From positions 1-25,231 of the forward strand of contig DHMR01000027.1 in the NCBI GenBank assembly GCA_002405875.1: DNA of 25,231 bases, given 5' to 3'. This document shows positions 7,493 through 15,746 of this stretch, in pieces; the first letter of the stretch is position 1; every line of letters begins with the position of its first letter. Position numbers and translations under genes: made by a program. The notes beneath the pieces are model-generated. The model was given only the letters and a program-made list of their open reading frames with translations, ran no database searches and had not been told where the DNA came from. The DNA comes from a bacterium UBA4637. Lineage in GTDB: Bacteria; Bacteroidota; Bacteroidia; Bacteroidales; Bacteroidaceae.

Positions 7493-8098
7493 TTATACCG
7501 CTAAATCAAGCAAATCAAAATACATGAGGCGTGTATTTAGTGGTAATCTGCCGACCCCTATTCCCATGTATTTAGCTTCTAAGCGTTCGTCATCTACCAA
7601 AAATTTAAATCCGTTTTTCAGATAATAATGCAAAGTTGCTTCGTTGTTGTAAGCGTCAACAATAATGAAGCGACATCCAGTTTTATTTCCTATTAAAAAC
7701 CAAGTTTTGATAAAGTCCATCACTGCAGAGCCTATTCCTTTACCAGCAAAGTTCTTGTTGGTGGCTAATCTTCCGAGAAGTACGGCTGGGAATCGACGCA
7801 AATGTTTTCCCTGTAGATCTGTTTCTTGAAGAAACATGTTTTTGGATTCTTCATTGAGTTTGTTTGTCAATCTTATACTATCATTGGATAATGTGAATGC
7901 TGCGACTATTATGTCGGGATTATTTCTTAAACTAAACAAGTAGGTCTTTCCGAGTAGATGTTGAGCATATAACACGGAATCGTTGGCAAAGAAGTCGTCA
8001 AGATCTTGATTTTCACATGTAAATGGCTCGCACATAGCGAGTTTCTCTGCAGTGACGGAACTTATTTCGCACATGCCTAATAGTTCGCTATATGTCAT
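7493..8098 (-). CDS. GNAT-family N-acetyltransferase, TacT-like putative toxin
   Basis: A 201-residue GNAT protein. The N-terminal FTCENQDLDDFFANDS matches the opening of the TacT/AtaT toxin-like GNAT group (F-C-x-N-x-x-L-x-x-F). It is followed by VAAFTLSNDSI (beta strands), RRFPAVLLGRLATNK, the acetyl-CoA pyrophosphate loop NFAGKGIGSA (117-125) and AYNNEATLHYYLKNGFKF with the usual Tyr (158/159). In that group the enzyme acetylates the amino acid on charged tRNA and blocks translation, and a small antitoxin is encoded just upstream. Here a 53-residue ORF overlaps its start by ATGA, the same arrangement. It could instead be an ordinary protein or metabolite acetyltransferase. ATG 8098 is chosen because of the overlap. 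It shares the promoter at 8294-8325. Confidence 0.85.
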   Translation of the reverse strand: MTYSELLGMCEISSVTAEKLAMCEPFTCENQDLDDFFANDSVLYAQHLLGKTYLFSLRNNPDIIVAAFTLSNDSIRLTNKLNEESKNMFLQETDLQGKHLRRFPAVLLGRLATNKNFAGKGIGSAVMDFIKTWFLIGNKTGCRFIIVDAYNNEATLHYYLKNGFKFLVDDERLEAKYMGIGVGRLPLNTRLMYFDLLDLAV

Positions 8099-8256
8099 GC
8101 CAAATTCATTTCTTGTAAAAACTTCTTGGTTAACTCAATGTCTTTTTTACTGACTTTGGTTTGTCCTGGGTGAGCTTCTACCCATTCTGCTCGTTCAATG
8201 AACTTTCTTGCTTCCTCTCCATGAAGGGTGGGAATAATTCTGATAGGTGTTGCCAT
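8095..8256 (-). CDS. 53-residue small protein, putative antitoxin partner of the GNAT protein
   Basis: The short ORF opens MATPIRIIPTLHGEEARKFI and ends KKFLQEMNLA. Its stop overlaps the acetyltransferase start as ATGA, so the two are translationally coupled. It has a promoter 38 bases upstream and an A/T-rich leader. The sequence is charged, with about equal acidic and basic residues, and predicts a short N-terminal strand followed by helices. It does not look like the ribbon-helix-helix DUF1778 antitoxins usually paired with TacT-type toxins. Order, size and overlap are what one expects of a type II antitoxin. The function is inference from context, as no named domain is recognised. Confidence 0.7.
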   Translation of the reverse strand: MATPIRIIPTLHGEEARKFIERAEWVEAHPGQTKVSKKDIELTKKFLQEMNLA

Positions 8257-8293
8257 AATTCTTCTAATTTTGTGAATATTATAGTTTTCGACG

Positions 8294-8325
8294 CAAAGGT
8301 ACGCTTTTATTTCTATACTTCCAAA
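8294..8325 (-). promoter_or_regulatory. Promoter of the small-ORF/GNAT operon
   Basis: TTTG (8325-8322), a 20-base spacer and TACCTTTG (8301-8294) on the minus strand match the consensus exactly. The predicted start near 8287 gives a leader of about 30 bases before ATG 8256. This supports the small ORF as the first gene of the transcript. Confidence 0.8.
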
Positions 8326-8370
8326 TGTTTTGGGGAGTTTTTTATATTTATTCCCCGAGAAATGGACATA

Positions 8371-8401
8371 AAAATCCCCATTGCTTTAATGGGCAATGGG
8401 G
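8371..8401 (-). terminator. Terminator of the TonB receptor/lipoprotein operon
   Basis: The arms CCCCATTGC (8376-8384) and GCAATGGGG (8393-8401) form a 9-bp stem with an 8-base loop. On the minus strand it is followed by ATTTTTATG. It lies about 30 bases past the stop of the last lipoprotein gene and separates that operon from the small-ORF/GNAT promoter. Confidence 0.8.
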
Positions 8402-8432
8402 AAATAAATTATGTCTTGCTTGATGCTATGGA

Positions 8433-9896
8433 TTACTTAGCATAAACAATTTCTAAACTCTTAATGCGAAGCTGAACGCCGCCACCTGTTCCGCTAAAGC
8501 TGTTATTATAGGTGACTGTATTATCTGAGAATGTAACCGTGGCTGTCTCATTGCCTACAGCATTCCATTTTTTGTTGCTATCATAAGAACATGTAAAAAT
8601 AATCTTAGCAATTTTTTTGCTACCTTTTACAATCAGCTTGTTGTTGGCATAGAGGCGTAGCTCGTTAGCCTTAGAATTATAAGCCGGTGCATTTGTGCCG
8701 CTTGCTTTTTCGAATGTAAGTACTGTACCATCAGACAAAGTGAGCTTTTCAGGGTTGGCATCAGGGCTTAATGTACTGATATCTTCAATCTTAATGCTCT
8801 CCCCTGCGGTTGCTTTACTGTTAGTCAAAGTGACAGTGAGGTCATTTATAGAGATTCCTTCGCTTGTACCAGGAGTATCTGGTGTGCTTGGATTTTCAGA
8901 AGAGCCTTTGCCTTCTTTTACTGTAAGTTCCTTCACTTCCCATGTTCCAGAAGAAGCTTCGCAGGCATAATGGAGTGCAATGACTACATTCTTCTTGCCT
9001 TTATAAGCAGAGAGATCATGGCTGTATGTTTGCCATGTCTTCCAATCTGTACCTTCGGTTAGGCTACCAGTGATGTCAGTCCACTTTGTGGTTGTAGGGT
9101 CACCTGTGTAGTTGTCGGTAATAAGAACTTGGTTCTTAACACCTTCTATAGGATTCTTATCCTTGGTTACATAGCGTAAAACATAAGAGAAGTTCAATGT
9201 TGCACCTGTTGATGCAGACAAATCGATAGCCTTAGATACGATGTAACTTTCTGATGGAGTTGTTGCTCTGGAAGCGTTATCGTAACCCGTAGCCTTTGCA
9301 TAGCCATAGCTATCAATAACCCAAGGTGTACCCTTTACATTCTTGAGTGTGAATGAACCGAAGTCAGAAGCAAATGTTTCGTTGATGTAGCCTTCTGATG
9401 GAATATCTGGAGTTTGACCACCACCCTCAATAGAGATAATGGTGCTGCTTTGGTCAATCTCGTTAACAACAGTACCATCGCTCTTGGTGAAAGCTTTGAT
9501 CTTACCTTTGACAACGACCACTTGTCCAGCGGTCAAATCCGTCTTGGCAGAAAAGTCTGCACCATTCAAACCTTTTCCTGAATAAACTTCAAGAACTTCT
9601 GAGGATCCCGTGTCTGCAATGTTATAAGAGAGGCTATGGTAGGTGGCATTATAATAAGTTACGGCAGTAATGGTACCTTTTACGCAAACCTCAGTGGTAG
9701 GCGCTGTACCGGCCTGTATCAAAGCAATAGCTTCTGTTACGGTGTAAGGGTTTGTTTCTGAACCCTTGGCGTTAGGGTCGACTCCAGGAGTCTCTGGTTG
9801 GTTAGGTGTGTCGTATGGAGCTGGCACATCCTCGCAACTGCTGAAAGTAAAGGCTGTCATAGCCAAAACTAACAAGGAATATATTAACTTTTTCAT
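8433..9896 (-). CDS. OB-fold/jelly-roll lipoprotein, third gene of the TonB receptor operon
   Basis: A 487-residue protein with lipobox FTFSSC (Cys21) and a Pro-rich linker. Residues about 46-157 resemble the OB-fold modules found next to DUF5689 proteins (NPYTVTEAIAL, VCVKGTITAV, VVVVKGKIKAF). Residues about 168-330 form a jelly-roll, choice-of-anchor-J-like region (INETFASDFGSFT, SYIVSKAIDLS, WEVKELTVKEG). A second Pro/Ser/Thr linker leads to a C-terminal beta domain (345-487) ending LRIKSLEIVYAK. There are no catalytic motifs and no SusD-like TPR helices, so a binding or scaffold role on the cell surface is more likely than enzyme activity. It is co-transcribed with the DUF5689 protein (30-base gap) and the receptor, and is followed by a terminator. 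The ligand is unknown; OB folds often bind nucleic acids or glycans. Confidence 0.85.
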   Translation of the reverse strand: MKKLIYSLLVLAMTAFTFSSCEDVPAPYDTPNQPETPGVDPNAKGSETNPYTVTEAIALIQAGTAPTTEVCVKGTITAVTYYNATYHSLSYNIADTGSSEVLEVYSGKGLNGADFSAKTDLTAGQVVVVKGKIKAFTKSDGTVVNEIDQSSTIISIEGGGQTPDIPSEGYINETFASDFGSFTLKNVKGTPWVIDSYGYAKATGYDNASRATTPSESYIVSKAIDLSASTGATLNFSYVLRYVTKDKNPIEGVKNQVLITDNYTGDPTTTKWTDITGSLTEGTDWKTWQTYSHDLSAYKGKKNVVIALHYACEASSGTWEVKELTVKEGKGSSENPSTPDTPGTSEGISINDLTVTLTNSKATAGESIKIEDISTLSPDANPEKLTLSDGTVLTFEKASGTNAPAYNSKANELRLYANNKLIVKGSKKIAKIIFTCSYDSNKKWNAVGNETATVTFSDNTVTYNNSFSGTGGGVQLRIKSLEIVYAK

Positions 9897-9926
9897 ATTT
9901 TTCTTCTTCTAAAATTATATAATAGG

Positions 9927-11264
9927 TTACTTGATGGTTATGTTCTTGATTTCCCAAGTTGGGGCTGAGTCAGAAGTGCTTGTGTATAAGAAGCCAATGT
10001 AAACGGTCTTCTTGCCACAGTATTTGGTTAGGTCTGCGGAAGCGGAAACAAAATCCCAACCAGCTTTTTCTGGATAACCTTTAATATTTAAGTCTTCCCA
10101 GTTCTTTCCGTCAGTAGAAACTTGAACCTTGCATTCTGCTTTTACATCACTATAGAAGTTGATGGCTTGGTCAAATGTTAAGGTTGCCTTCGATGAACCA
10201 CTCAGGTCGATAGCTGGAGAATAGAGACGAGAGGTACAAGGAATGTTTACTTTGTTGACATAAGCTGTAGCTTTCATTCCATAGTTGGCGCTAGCCCATT
10301 TCCAAACATAGCTCGTTCCGTCTCCCAAAGCGATATTGTCAATTTTGAAGTCTCCTTGGCTTTCGCTGAATGACTCGTTGAAAACAGACAACACAGCCTT
10401 CTGTACATCGTCTTGGGTGCGAATCAAGATCTGCCATACGTTGTTGTAACGTGTGAAGATACCTGTAATATCTACAGGGTCAGTAGGCAAGGTCGCATTG
10501 GCAAACTTGGCGTATGCAGAAGTGCGAACCAACATGTTTGAAGAACTGATAGCTTGGTTACCTTCTACATCAAACAAGTTGCGGTTGACGCAGTTTGCCT
10601 TGTCCTTGTCTGCGTCTAAGGCATAGACAACCTTGCCATCAGCTTGGCTGAATTTCACTTTCTCGATTTTCATCAACTTACCTGCGCAAGACTTGAGATA
10701 ATTAGCATCCTTAATTTTTGACTTATCAAATACCTCGACCATGCTTTCAGCCTTTTCTGGGTCTGCCTGACCGATAATCTTAAAGTGCTTGTTCCACTCG
10801 TATCGGTCTACCTTACCAATGGATTGAGCGCCAGTCGTGCTGTTGGTGTAGACACCACCCAATTCTGCTTGGGAACCATAGCCACCAATGTAAAGACCCT
10901 TGAGATTGATAAGTATTTGCTGACCAACAGGCAACTCGCCATAAAGAGCACCCTTGTTGATGCAAACTAAGATACCGCCGGTTTCGTCCTGGAGGCAAAC
11001 CTCGTTGTAAAGGTTTCCACCCAAGTCATTGCCTGTGATGATGCCCTTAATTTGGATATCCTTGTCGATTTGTGCATATTTACGATTGGAGATAAGACTG
11101 TTGTAGTCTTCCTTCAATTGTGCAATGGTGATGACGTTGCCCTCTGTAATCTCTTGGTTGCCGATGGTACTTCCTAGGTTGTCAGGTTCTGCATATCCAT
11201 CGCCCATGCAAGAGGCAAAAAGTAAACCAGCAAAAGCCATTGCTATGAATTGTAATTTTTTCAT
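9927..11264 (-). CDS. DUF5689-type lipoprotein, second gene of the TonB receptor operon
   Basis: A 445-residue protein with lipobox LLFASC (Cys19). Residues about 40-290 match the DUF5689 architecture: ITIAQLKEDYNSL, QIKGIITGNDLGGNLYNEVCLQDETGGILV and PVGQQILINLKGLYIGGYG describe an OB-like barrel repeated twice. Residues about 295-445 form a C-terminal jelly-roll of choice-of-anchor-J type (NESFSESQGDF, SRLYSPAIDLSGSSKATLTF, APTWEIKNITIK). The family is common in Bacteroidetes beside TonB-dependent receptors. It is thought to act at the surface, but its ligand is not known to me. It starts 11 bases after the receptor stop codon, so the genes are tightly coupled. It shares its C-terminal fold with the next lipoprotein, which suggests the two are relatives or partners. 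Confidence 0.88.
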   Translation of the reverse strand: MKKLQFIAMAFAGLLFASCMGDGYAEPDNLGSTIGNQEITEGNVITIAQLKEDYNSLISNRKYAQIDKDIQIKGIITGNDLGGNLYNEVCLQDETGGILVCINKGALYGELPVGQQILINLKGLYIGGYGSQAELGGVYTNSTTGAQSIGKVDRYEWNKHFKIIGQADPEKAESMVEVFDKSKIKDANYLKSCAGKLMKIEKVKFSQADGKVVYALDADKDKANCVNRNLFDVEGNQAISSSNMLVRTSAYAKFANATLPTDPVDITGIFTRYNNVWQILIRTQDDVQKAVLSVFNESFSESQGDFKIDNIALGDGTSYVWKWASANYGMKATAYVNKVNIPCTSRLYSPAIDLSGSSKATLTFDQAINFYSDVKAECKVQVSTDGKNWEDLNIKGYPEKAGWDFVSASADLTKYCGKKTVYIGFLYTSTSDSAPTWEIKNITIK

Positions 11265-11275
11265 ATCTTTCTTTT

Positions 11276-13825
11276 TTAGAATCTGTAAGAAACCTGGAAC
11301 ATGCCGTTGGTTCCAAATACATAATACTTCTTAGGGTTCTTGGAGAACTTGTATACACGCTCCTTACTGCTATCGCCACTTCCAGAGAAGTCGCTACGGC
11401 TCTGCTCATAACCGCCAGACACAATCTTCTGGTTGTTCAATATGTTAGTTACCATCAAGTTGAAATTCAGACTACCATGCTTCAAACGTACGCTCTTGCC
11501 GATGCTTCCGTCTACCATCCAACCACCATGTCCTTTAGCCTGGTCTGTGTAACCTGGCAATACGTTCATGTCATTGTCGAAGGCGTTGAGGCGAGATAAT
11601 TCCGATTGGGTACGGTAGATAGGCGCGTATGACAAGTAGATGCGATCGTAGTAATTGGCATTGAGGTCAATGAACCAACCGCTCTGGTGGAAACTCAAGC
11701 CAAGACTGCCCACAGTGAGAGGTGTTCCGCTCTCGCGCATACCTTTTATATATGTCATTTCTGTGTTCAAGTCGCCTGTGGTTGACTCAGAACGAGTAGT
11801 CTCGATATTCTTGAGAATTTTGTTGTCACTGAGAGTACCGATAGCCTTGAAGTTGAGGAAAGAGGTGAGCTTAAAGTCTAGACCCAGCTCTACACCATAG
11901 TATTCCTTCTCCATGCCTGGCATGCTGAAGGAAACAAATGAGTTGTCATAGTCGCTATAGAAATTCTGCCATTCTGTTACATGGTCGAGACGGCTGTAGT
12001 AACCACTCAAATTGGCATGCATCCATGAGTTTTGATATTGGTAAGCAAACTCGCTGCTGAAGATGTGTTCATCATGCAAGTTTCTCACGAAGTCATTCTG
12101 AATTTCAGGAGATACGAAGGCTGTGTTTGCCTTAGGTGGCTGCCACTCGTAACCTACTCCAATTTTGAACACATGACCACGACCTGCGTCAAAGCTGATA
12201 CTACCCTTGGCACCACCTTCGCCAAAGCGAGCAATGCCGCTGTTGCCATAAGAGTTCTCCGGTGCCATACCATTGCGCATATAACCATGACGGCGCATGT
12301 TGGTTTGTCCTAACTTGGCGCTAAACATGGTCTGGAAACGCCCCATTTCGGATGTGTAAGATGTCCAAAGTAAGCCTTTGAGTACTTCCAGCTTATAGTC
12401 GTAGCCGAACTTGTCGCCTTCATAGATCAACTTGCCCATGTTGTTAGGACCTGCTGAGTTGATATCGTATTGTACACGAGGGTCTGACATAGGGTATTTG
12501 CCCAATGCGTATGTGTTGATGTTGTGGAAGGTAGTTCCGCCCAGCATATCATCCAAAGTTTGGTAGTGGCGGGCACTGTTGCTGCCAATGTTGAAACCGC
12601 TCACTAAGGTTGAGTTCTTGGTCACCTTGGAAGTCAAGGTGGATGACAAGTTGAAGGTCATGTTGTCGATGTGCTTAGCTTGGATATAATAAGCCAAGTC
12701 ATTACCATTCATGGCAGTTTGCTTGTTGGCATAGTAGAGACGATCCCAGTTGATTTGGCGGTTTGCCTTGCTAGCTGTCCAAAAATTGTATGAGTTTTGC
12801 CAACTTTGCCAAGTGTCTGCGTTGTTGTTGACAGAGGCTGGATTCCATACATCGTAGTAACTGGATGGCATGTTCTTCCAGTAGTCTGGTTGTGGGTTCT
12901 CGGCATTGTTGTAGTTCAACTTGGTGCTCTTGTACATCGAGTACTTGCCGAACACGGAGGTGGTGAGCTTCATCTTGTTGTTGATGTCCCAGTCCCATGT
13001 GGCGATGGCGGATGGAGCGAAGTCGTTGACTACGCGAGAGTTGCGCTTGTGACCATTCTGATAACCCCAGTATGGGTTGTAGTAATAGTCGTTGGCGAGC
13101 CAGTAGGCCTCGTCGGTGGAAGCACCCTGGGTGGAGCGCTCGGTAGGGTTGCCCCAAGTAGAGAAACTCAAGGAGTGACCGTTGTTCCACTTCTTCTGAA
13201 CACCGAAGAAGTAAGACAAGGCATTGTAGAACGTACCCTCTACGTAGCCATGGTTGGCCCAACGATAGGTAAGACCGGCAGTGATGGCCCAGCCACGATC
13301 ATTGAAACCACTACTATAAGTGTACATTCCACGAAGAGTATAGTTGCGGTTGGCTGCTGCGATGGATGCGTACTGGCCGACCTGCATGCTTCCTGCACGG
13401 AAATCGTAGTTGTTGCTACCTGCCATTCCCGTCATGGAGTAGTTGTTTCCTTCGAAAGGGAGCGCAAAGTCTACATTGCGTGAGAAACGGTTCAGACCGC
13501 CGATGTTGGAGAAGCGGAACTGACCGCTTTCCATGTCGTTGACAGGAGCACCGTTGATGTAGACATCATTGTACTTTTGGTTGAAGGCACGGTAACGGAA
13601 ACGCACGGGTGAGAACAGGTAGCCTGCCTCCGATGCGTATACGTTAGAGTTAGAGTTGAGGATGGTCACGTTCTGCGACATGTCATCATCCTCGCCCAAC
13701 TGTGCTTCGGTGAATGTGAATGCGTTCTCGTCTAGGTTCGATGCCGCTTTTTGCTCTGTATTTTGAGCAAAAGACATCGGAGCGTAGCAGAGCGCAAGCA
13801 TTGCTAATTTTACCTTTTGTTGCAT
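11276..13825 (-). CDS. TonB-dependent outer-membrane receptor, not of the classic SusC type
   Basis: An 849-residue protein with a type I signal peptide (LAMLALCYAPMSFAQ). The N-terminal plug reads VTILNSNSNVYASEAGYLFSP, with VRFRYRAFNQKYNDVYINGAPVNDM as its later part. A long beta barrel rich in aromatic, Asn and Gly strands follows, ending FGTNGMFQVSYRF with terminal Phe. The usual SusC features are missing: there is no N-terminal carboxypeptidase-like domain and no SusD gene follows. Instead two OB-fold lipoproteins follow. The expected role is energised uptake of a substrate across the outer membrane, with TonB/ExbBD supplied elsewhere. The substrate cannot be read from the sequence. The nearby nuclease and phosphoesterase make nucleic-acid fragments or nucleotides a candidate. 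It is the first gene of its operon, divergent from the exported phosphoesterase. Confidence 0.9.
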   Translation of the reverse strand: MQQKVKLAMLALCYAPMSFAQNTEQKAASNLDENAFTFTEAQLGEDDDMSQNVTILNSNSNVYASEAGYLFSPVRFRYRAFNQKYNDVYINGAPVNDMESGQFRFSNIGGLNRFSRNVDFALPFEGNNYSMTGMAGSNNYDFRAGSMQVGQYASIAAANRNYTLRGMYTYSSGFNDRGWAITAGLTYRWANHGYVEGTFYNALSYFFGVQKKWNNGHSLSFSTWGNPTERSTQGASTDEAYWLANDYYYNPYWGYQNGHKRNSRVVNDFAPSAIATWDWDINNKMKLTTSVFGKYSMYKSTKLNYNNAENPQPDYWKNMPSSYYDVWNPASVNNNADTWQSWQNSYNFWTASKANRQINWDRLYYANKQTAMNGNDLAYYIQAKHIDNMTFNLSSTLTSKVTKNSTLVSGFNIGSNSARHYQTLDDMLGGTTFHNINTYALGKYPMSDPRVQYDINSAGPNNMGKLIYEGDKFGYDYKLEVLKGLLWTSYTSEMGRFQTMFSAKLGQTNMRRHGYMRNGMAPENSYGNSGIARFGEGGAKGSISFDAGRGHVFKIGVGYEWQPPKANTAFVSPEIQNDFVRNLHDEHIFSSEFAYQYQNSWMHANLSGYYSRLDHVTEWQNFYSDYDNSFVSFSMPGMEKEYYGVELGLDFKLTSFLNFKAIGTLSDNKILKNIETTRSESTTGDLNTEMTYIKGMRESGTPLTVGSLGLSFHQSGWFIDLNANYYDRIYLSYAPIYRTQSELSRLNAFDNDMNVLPGYTDQAKGHGGWMVDGSIGKSVRLKHGSLNFNLMVTNILNNQKIVSGGYEQSRSDFSGSGDSSKERVYKFSKNPKKYYVFGTNGMFQVSYRF

Positions 13826-14028
13826 AGTTTATAGTTTAATTACTAATATTGTTTGCAAAGTAACGAAATAAATTTTAAAAATAAAAGCTTTTTTGATTAA
13901 ATTTTGATGAAACATGCGGTTTTCTCAAATAAAATGCCGATATTTGCATTCAAAAAGCGATTTTTCGCTCCTTATTATATATTAAGGTGTAATTTATGTT
14001 ACGAGATTATAAAGTAAAAATAGAAATA
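13826..14028. promoter_or_regulatory. Divergent control region of the receptor operon and the exported phosphoesterase
   Basis: This 203-base A/T-rich spacer must carry both promoters. For the receptor, the minus-strand TTACTTTG (13863-13856) is one base from TAnnTTTG. For the rightward gene, GATATTTG near 13939-13946 is one base off. Neither has a clean -33 TTTG. A small hairpin AGCGA-TTTT-TCGCT lies at 13956-13969. The weak matches suggest activator-dependent or alternative-sigma promoters, which is inference. Confidence 0.35.
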
Positions 14029-15078
14029 ATGAAAAAGCAATTTCTTATGTTGGCCGCCTTGCTGATAGTCAGCTTGGCTGCTGTTGCCCAAGGGCAGAAA
14101 CGTTACAATCTCTACGCCGTCGGTTTCTACAACCAGGAGAATCTCTTCGACACCTGTCATGATGAAGGCAAGAATGACTATGAGTACTTGCCTGCCAAGG
14201 GATGGAATGGCATGAAGTATACCAACAAGCTTCGCAACATGGCCAAGGCTCTCGCCGACATGGGCACCGACAAGTTGCCGAAGGTGGGTTGTGCATTCAT
14301 CGGCATGGCGGAAGTGGAGAACCATAAGGTGCTCGACGCACTCATCCAGCAGGAGCCTTTGAAGGCTCGTGGCATGAAGTATTGCCACATCGAGGGACCT
14401 GACCGCCGTGGCATCGACTGTGCATTGCTCTACAACCCTGCGCTCTTCGCCGTGAAGAATGTGAAACTCGTGCCTTACGTGCAGGAGAAGGCGAAGGACA
14501 GTACGTTCTATACTCGTGGCTTCTTGACCGTTCGTGGTGAATTGGGCGGCGAGGATGTCGCTGTCATCGTGTGCCACTGGCCAAGCCGTTTCTCGGTCTC
14601 CTTCTATCGTGAGTCGGGTGCCCGCCAGACCAAGGCTGTCAAGGACAGTCTCTTGCGTATCAATAAGGACATGAAGGTGTTTGTGATGGGTGATATGAAC
14701 GACGACCCTACCAACAAGAGCATGTGCGAGTACTTGCAGGCTAAGCCTGAGATAAGCCAAGTGGGACCTGACGATATGTACAATCCATGGTACAACATCC
14801 TGGCAAAGGAAGGCAAGGGCACCTTGTTCTACAACGGCAGTTGGAATCTCTTCGACCAAATCGTGATTACGCCTAACTTGCTCAACAAGGATCCAAAGCA
14901 TAAGGACTTCTCTACACTCAAGTATTTCGCTCATCAGGTCTTCCGCCGTGACTACCTCATCCAGCAGGATGGCCAGTACAAGGGTGCTCCTCTCCGTACC
15001 CAGGCGGGTGGCAGATGGCTCAACGGTTTCAGCGACCACTTACCTGTCGTGATGTATCTTGTCAAGGAGGCGAAGTAA
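14029..15078 (+). CDS. Exported endonuclease/exonuclease/phosphatase (EEP) family protein
   Basis: A 349-residue protein with a cleavable signal peptide (LLIVSLAAVAQG) and no lipobox, so periplasmic or secreted. The EEP catalytic set is complete: Asn35 in FYNQENLFD, Glu95/97 in GMAEVENH, His183 in VCHWPSR, Asp222 and Asn224 in MGDMNDDP, and Asp336-His337 in FSDHLPV. This fold cleaves phosphodiesters or phosphomonoesters with a divalent metal, on DNA, RNA, nucleotides or phospholipid headgroups. The exact substrate cannot be assigned. An in-frame ATG at 13996 would add 11 residues in front of the signal peptide, so ATG 14029 (preceded by AGAAATA) is preferred. It is divergent from the TonB receptor operon and leads an operon with the glycosylase-like protein and uridine kinase. 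Confidence 0.88.
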   Translation: MKKQFLMLAALLIVSLAAVAQGQKRYNLYAVGFYNQENLFDTCHDEGKNDYEYLPAKGWNGMKYTNKLRNMAKALADMGTDKLPKVGCAFIGMAEVENHKVLDALIQQEPLKARGMKYCHIEGPDRRGIDCALLYNPALFAVKNVKLVPYVQEKAKDSTFYTRGFLTVRGELGGEDVAVIVCHWPSRFSVSFYRESGARQTKAVKDSLLRINKDMKVFVMGDMNDDPTNKSMCEYLQAKPEISQVGPDDMYNPWYNILAKEGKGTLFYNGSWNLFDQIVITPNLLNKDPKHKDFSTLKYFAHQVFRRDYLIQQDGQYKGAPLRTQAGGRWLNGFSDHLPVVMYLVKEAK

Positions 15079-15103
15079 AATTTTGTTAGGAGCTAGAAGT
15101 GAT

Positions 15104-15676
15104 ATGGAGATAGAGAATCATCCTTTTGAACCTTGGCTGCCGGCGAATGCGCATCTCTTGATGCTTGGCACTTTTCCGCCTTCGCCCAAGCGATGGTGTA
15201 TGCCTTGGTATTACCCGAACTTCCAAAACGATATGTGGCGCATCTTCGGGCTCATCTTCTTCGGCGATAAACTTCATTTCGTGGATGTGGAGCACAAGCA
15301 ATATCGCCTGGAGGCTATCCAGGAGTTTTTGCAGGAGAAGGGCGTGGCTATCTTTGATACGGCAATGAAGGTGATTCGCACCAAGAACACGGCTTCTGAC
15401 AAGGACCTGCAGATTGTGGAGCCTTCCGACTTGGACGGAATGCTAAGGGCTCTGCCTGAATGCAAGGCGGTGCTGACGGCCGGGCAGTTGGCTACCAAGA
15501 TCTTTACCGAGCATTACGGCATCAAGGAAACTCCCCTGATGGGTGGTTATGCCGAGTTTACGTTTGAGGGAAGAACCCTGCGGCTCTATCGGATGCCTAG
15601 CAGCAGTCGTGCTTATCCACTGGCTGTCGAGAAAAAAGCGGAATATTACAAGAAAATGTTTGAGGCCGTGCTCTGA
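15104..15676 (+). CDS. Uracil-DNA glycosylase family protein
   Basis: A 190-residue cytoplasmic protein. The N-terminal LLMLGTFPPSPKR and YYPNFQNDMWRIFG match motif 1 of the uracil/hypoxanthine-DNA glycosylase superfamily, where related enzymes read GSFPS...YYGHPQNxFW. The C-terminal MPSSSRAYPL fits the DNA-intercalating loop. Such enzymes remove deaminated bases from DNA at the start of base-excision repair. The variant motifs place it outside classic Ung and Mug, so the target base is uncertain. ATG 15104 is chosen over an in-frame ATG at 15059 that overlaps the previous gene. An AGGAG sequence 11 bases upstream is a Shine-Dalgarno-like site, unusual in this phylum. It lies 25 bases after the EEP gene and 70 before udk, so it is probably in one operon. 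Confidence 0.82.
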   Translation: MEIENHPFEPWLPANAHLLMLGTFPPSPKRWCMPWYYPNFQNDMWRIFGLIFFGDKLHFVDVEHKQYRLEAIQEFLQEKGVAIFDTAMKVIRTKNTASDKDLQIVEPSDLDGMLRALPECKAVLTAGQLATKIFTEHYGIKETPLMGGYAEFTFEGRTLRLYRMPSSSRAYPLAVEKKAEYYKKMFEAVL

Positions 15677-15746
15677 CAGGAAGAACATACGGATGTTCCG
15701 TAAAGGAAATAGTTACAAGGACAAATAAAAAATAATCGAAATAACA

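Noticed and set aside
8433..13825. A polysaccharide utilisation locus (SusC/SusD type)
   Set aside because: The receptor lacks the SusC N-terminal domain, the lipoproteins have OB and jelly-roll folds rather than SusD helices, and there is no carbohydrate-active enzyme nearby.
13999..15039. A 346-residue minus-strand reading frame opposite the EEP gene
   Set aside because: It is antisense to a protein with complete catalytic motifs and a signal peptide, has no recognisable domain, and has a composition rich in His, Val and Leu typical of a shadow frame.
14029..15078. A type IX secretion cargo
   Set aside because: Neither the EEP protein nor the jelly-roll lipoproteins end with a recognisable type IX C-terminal sorting domain. 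The lipoproteins have lipoboxes instead.
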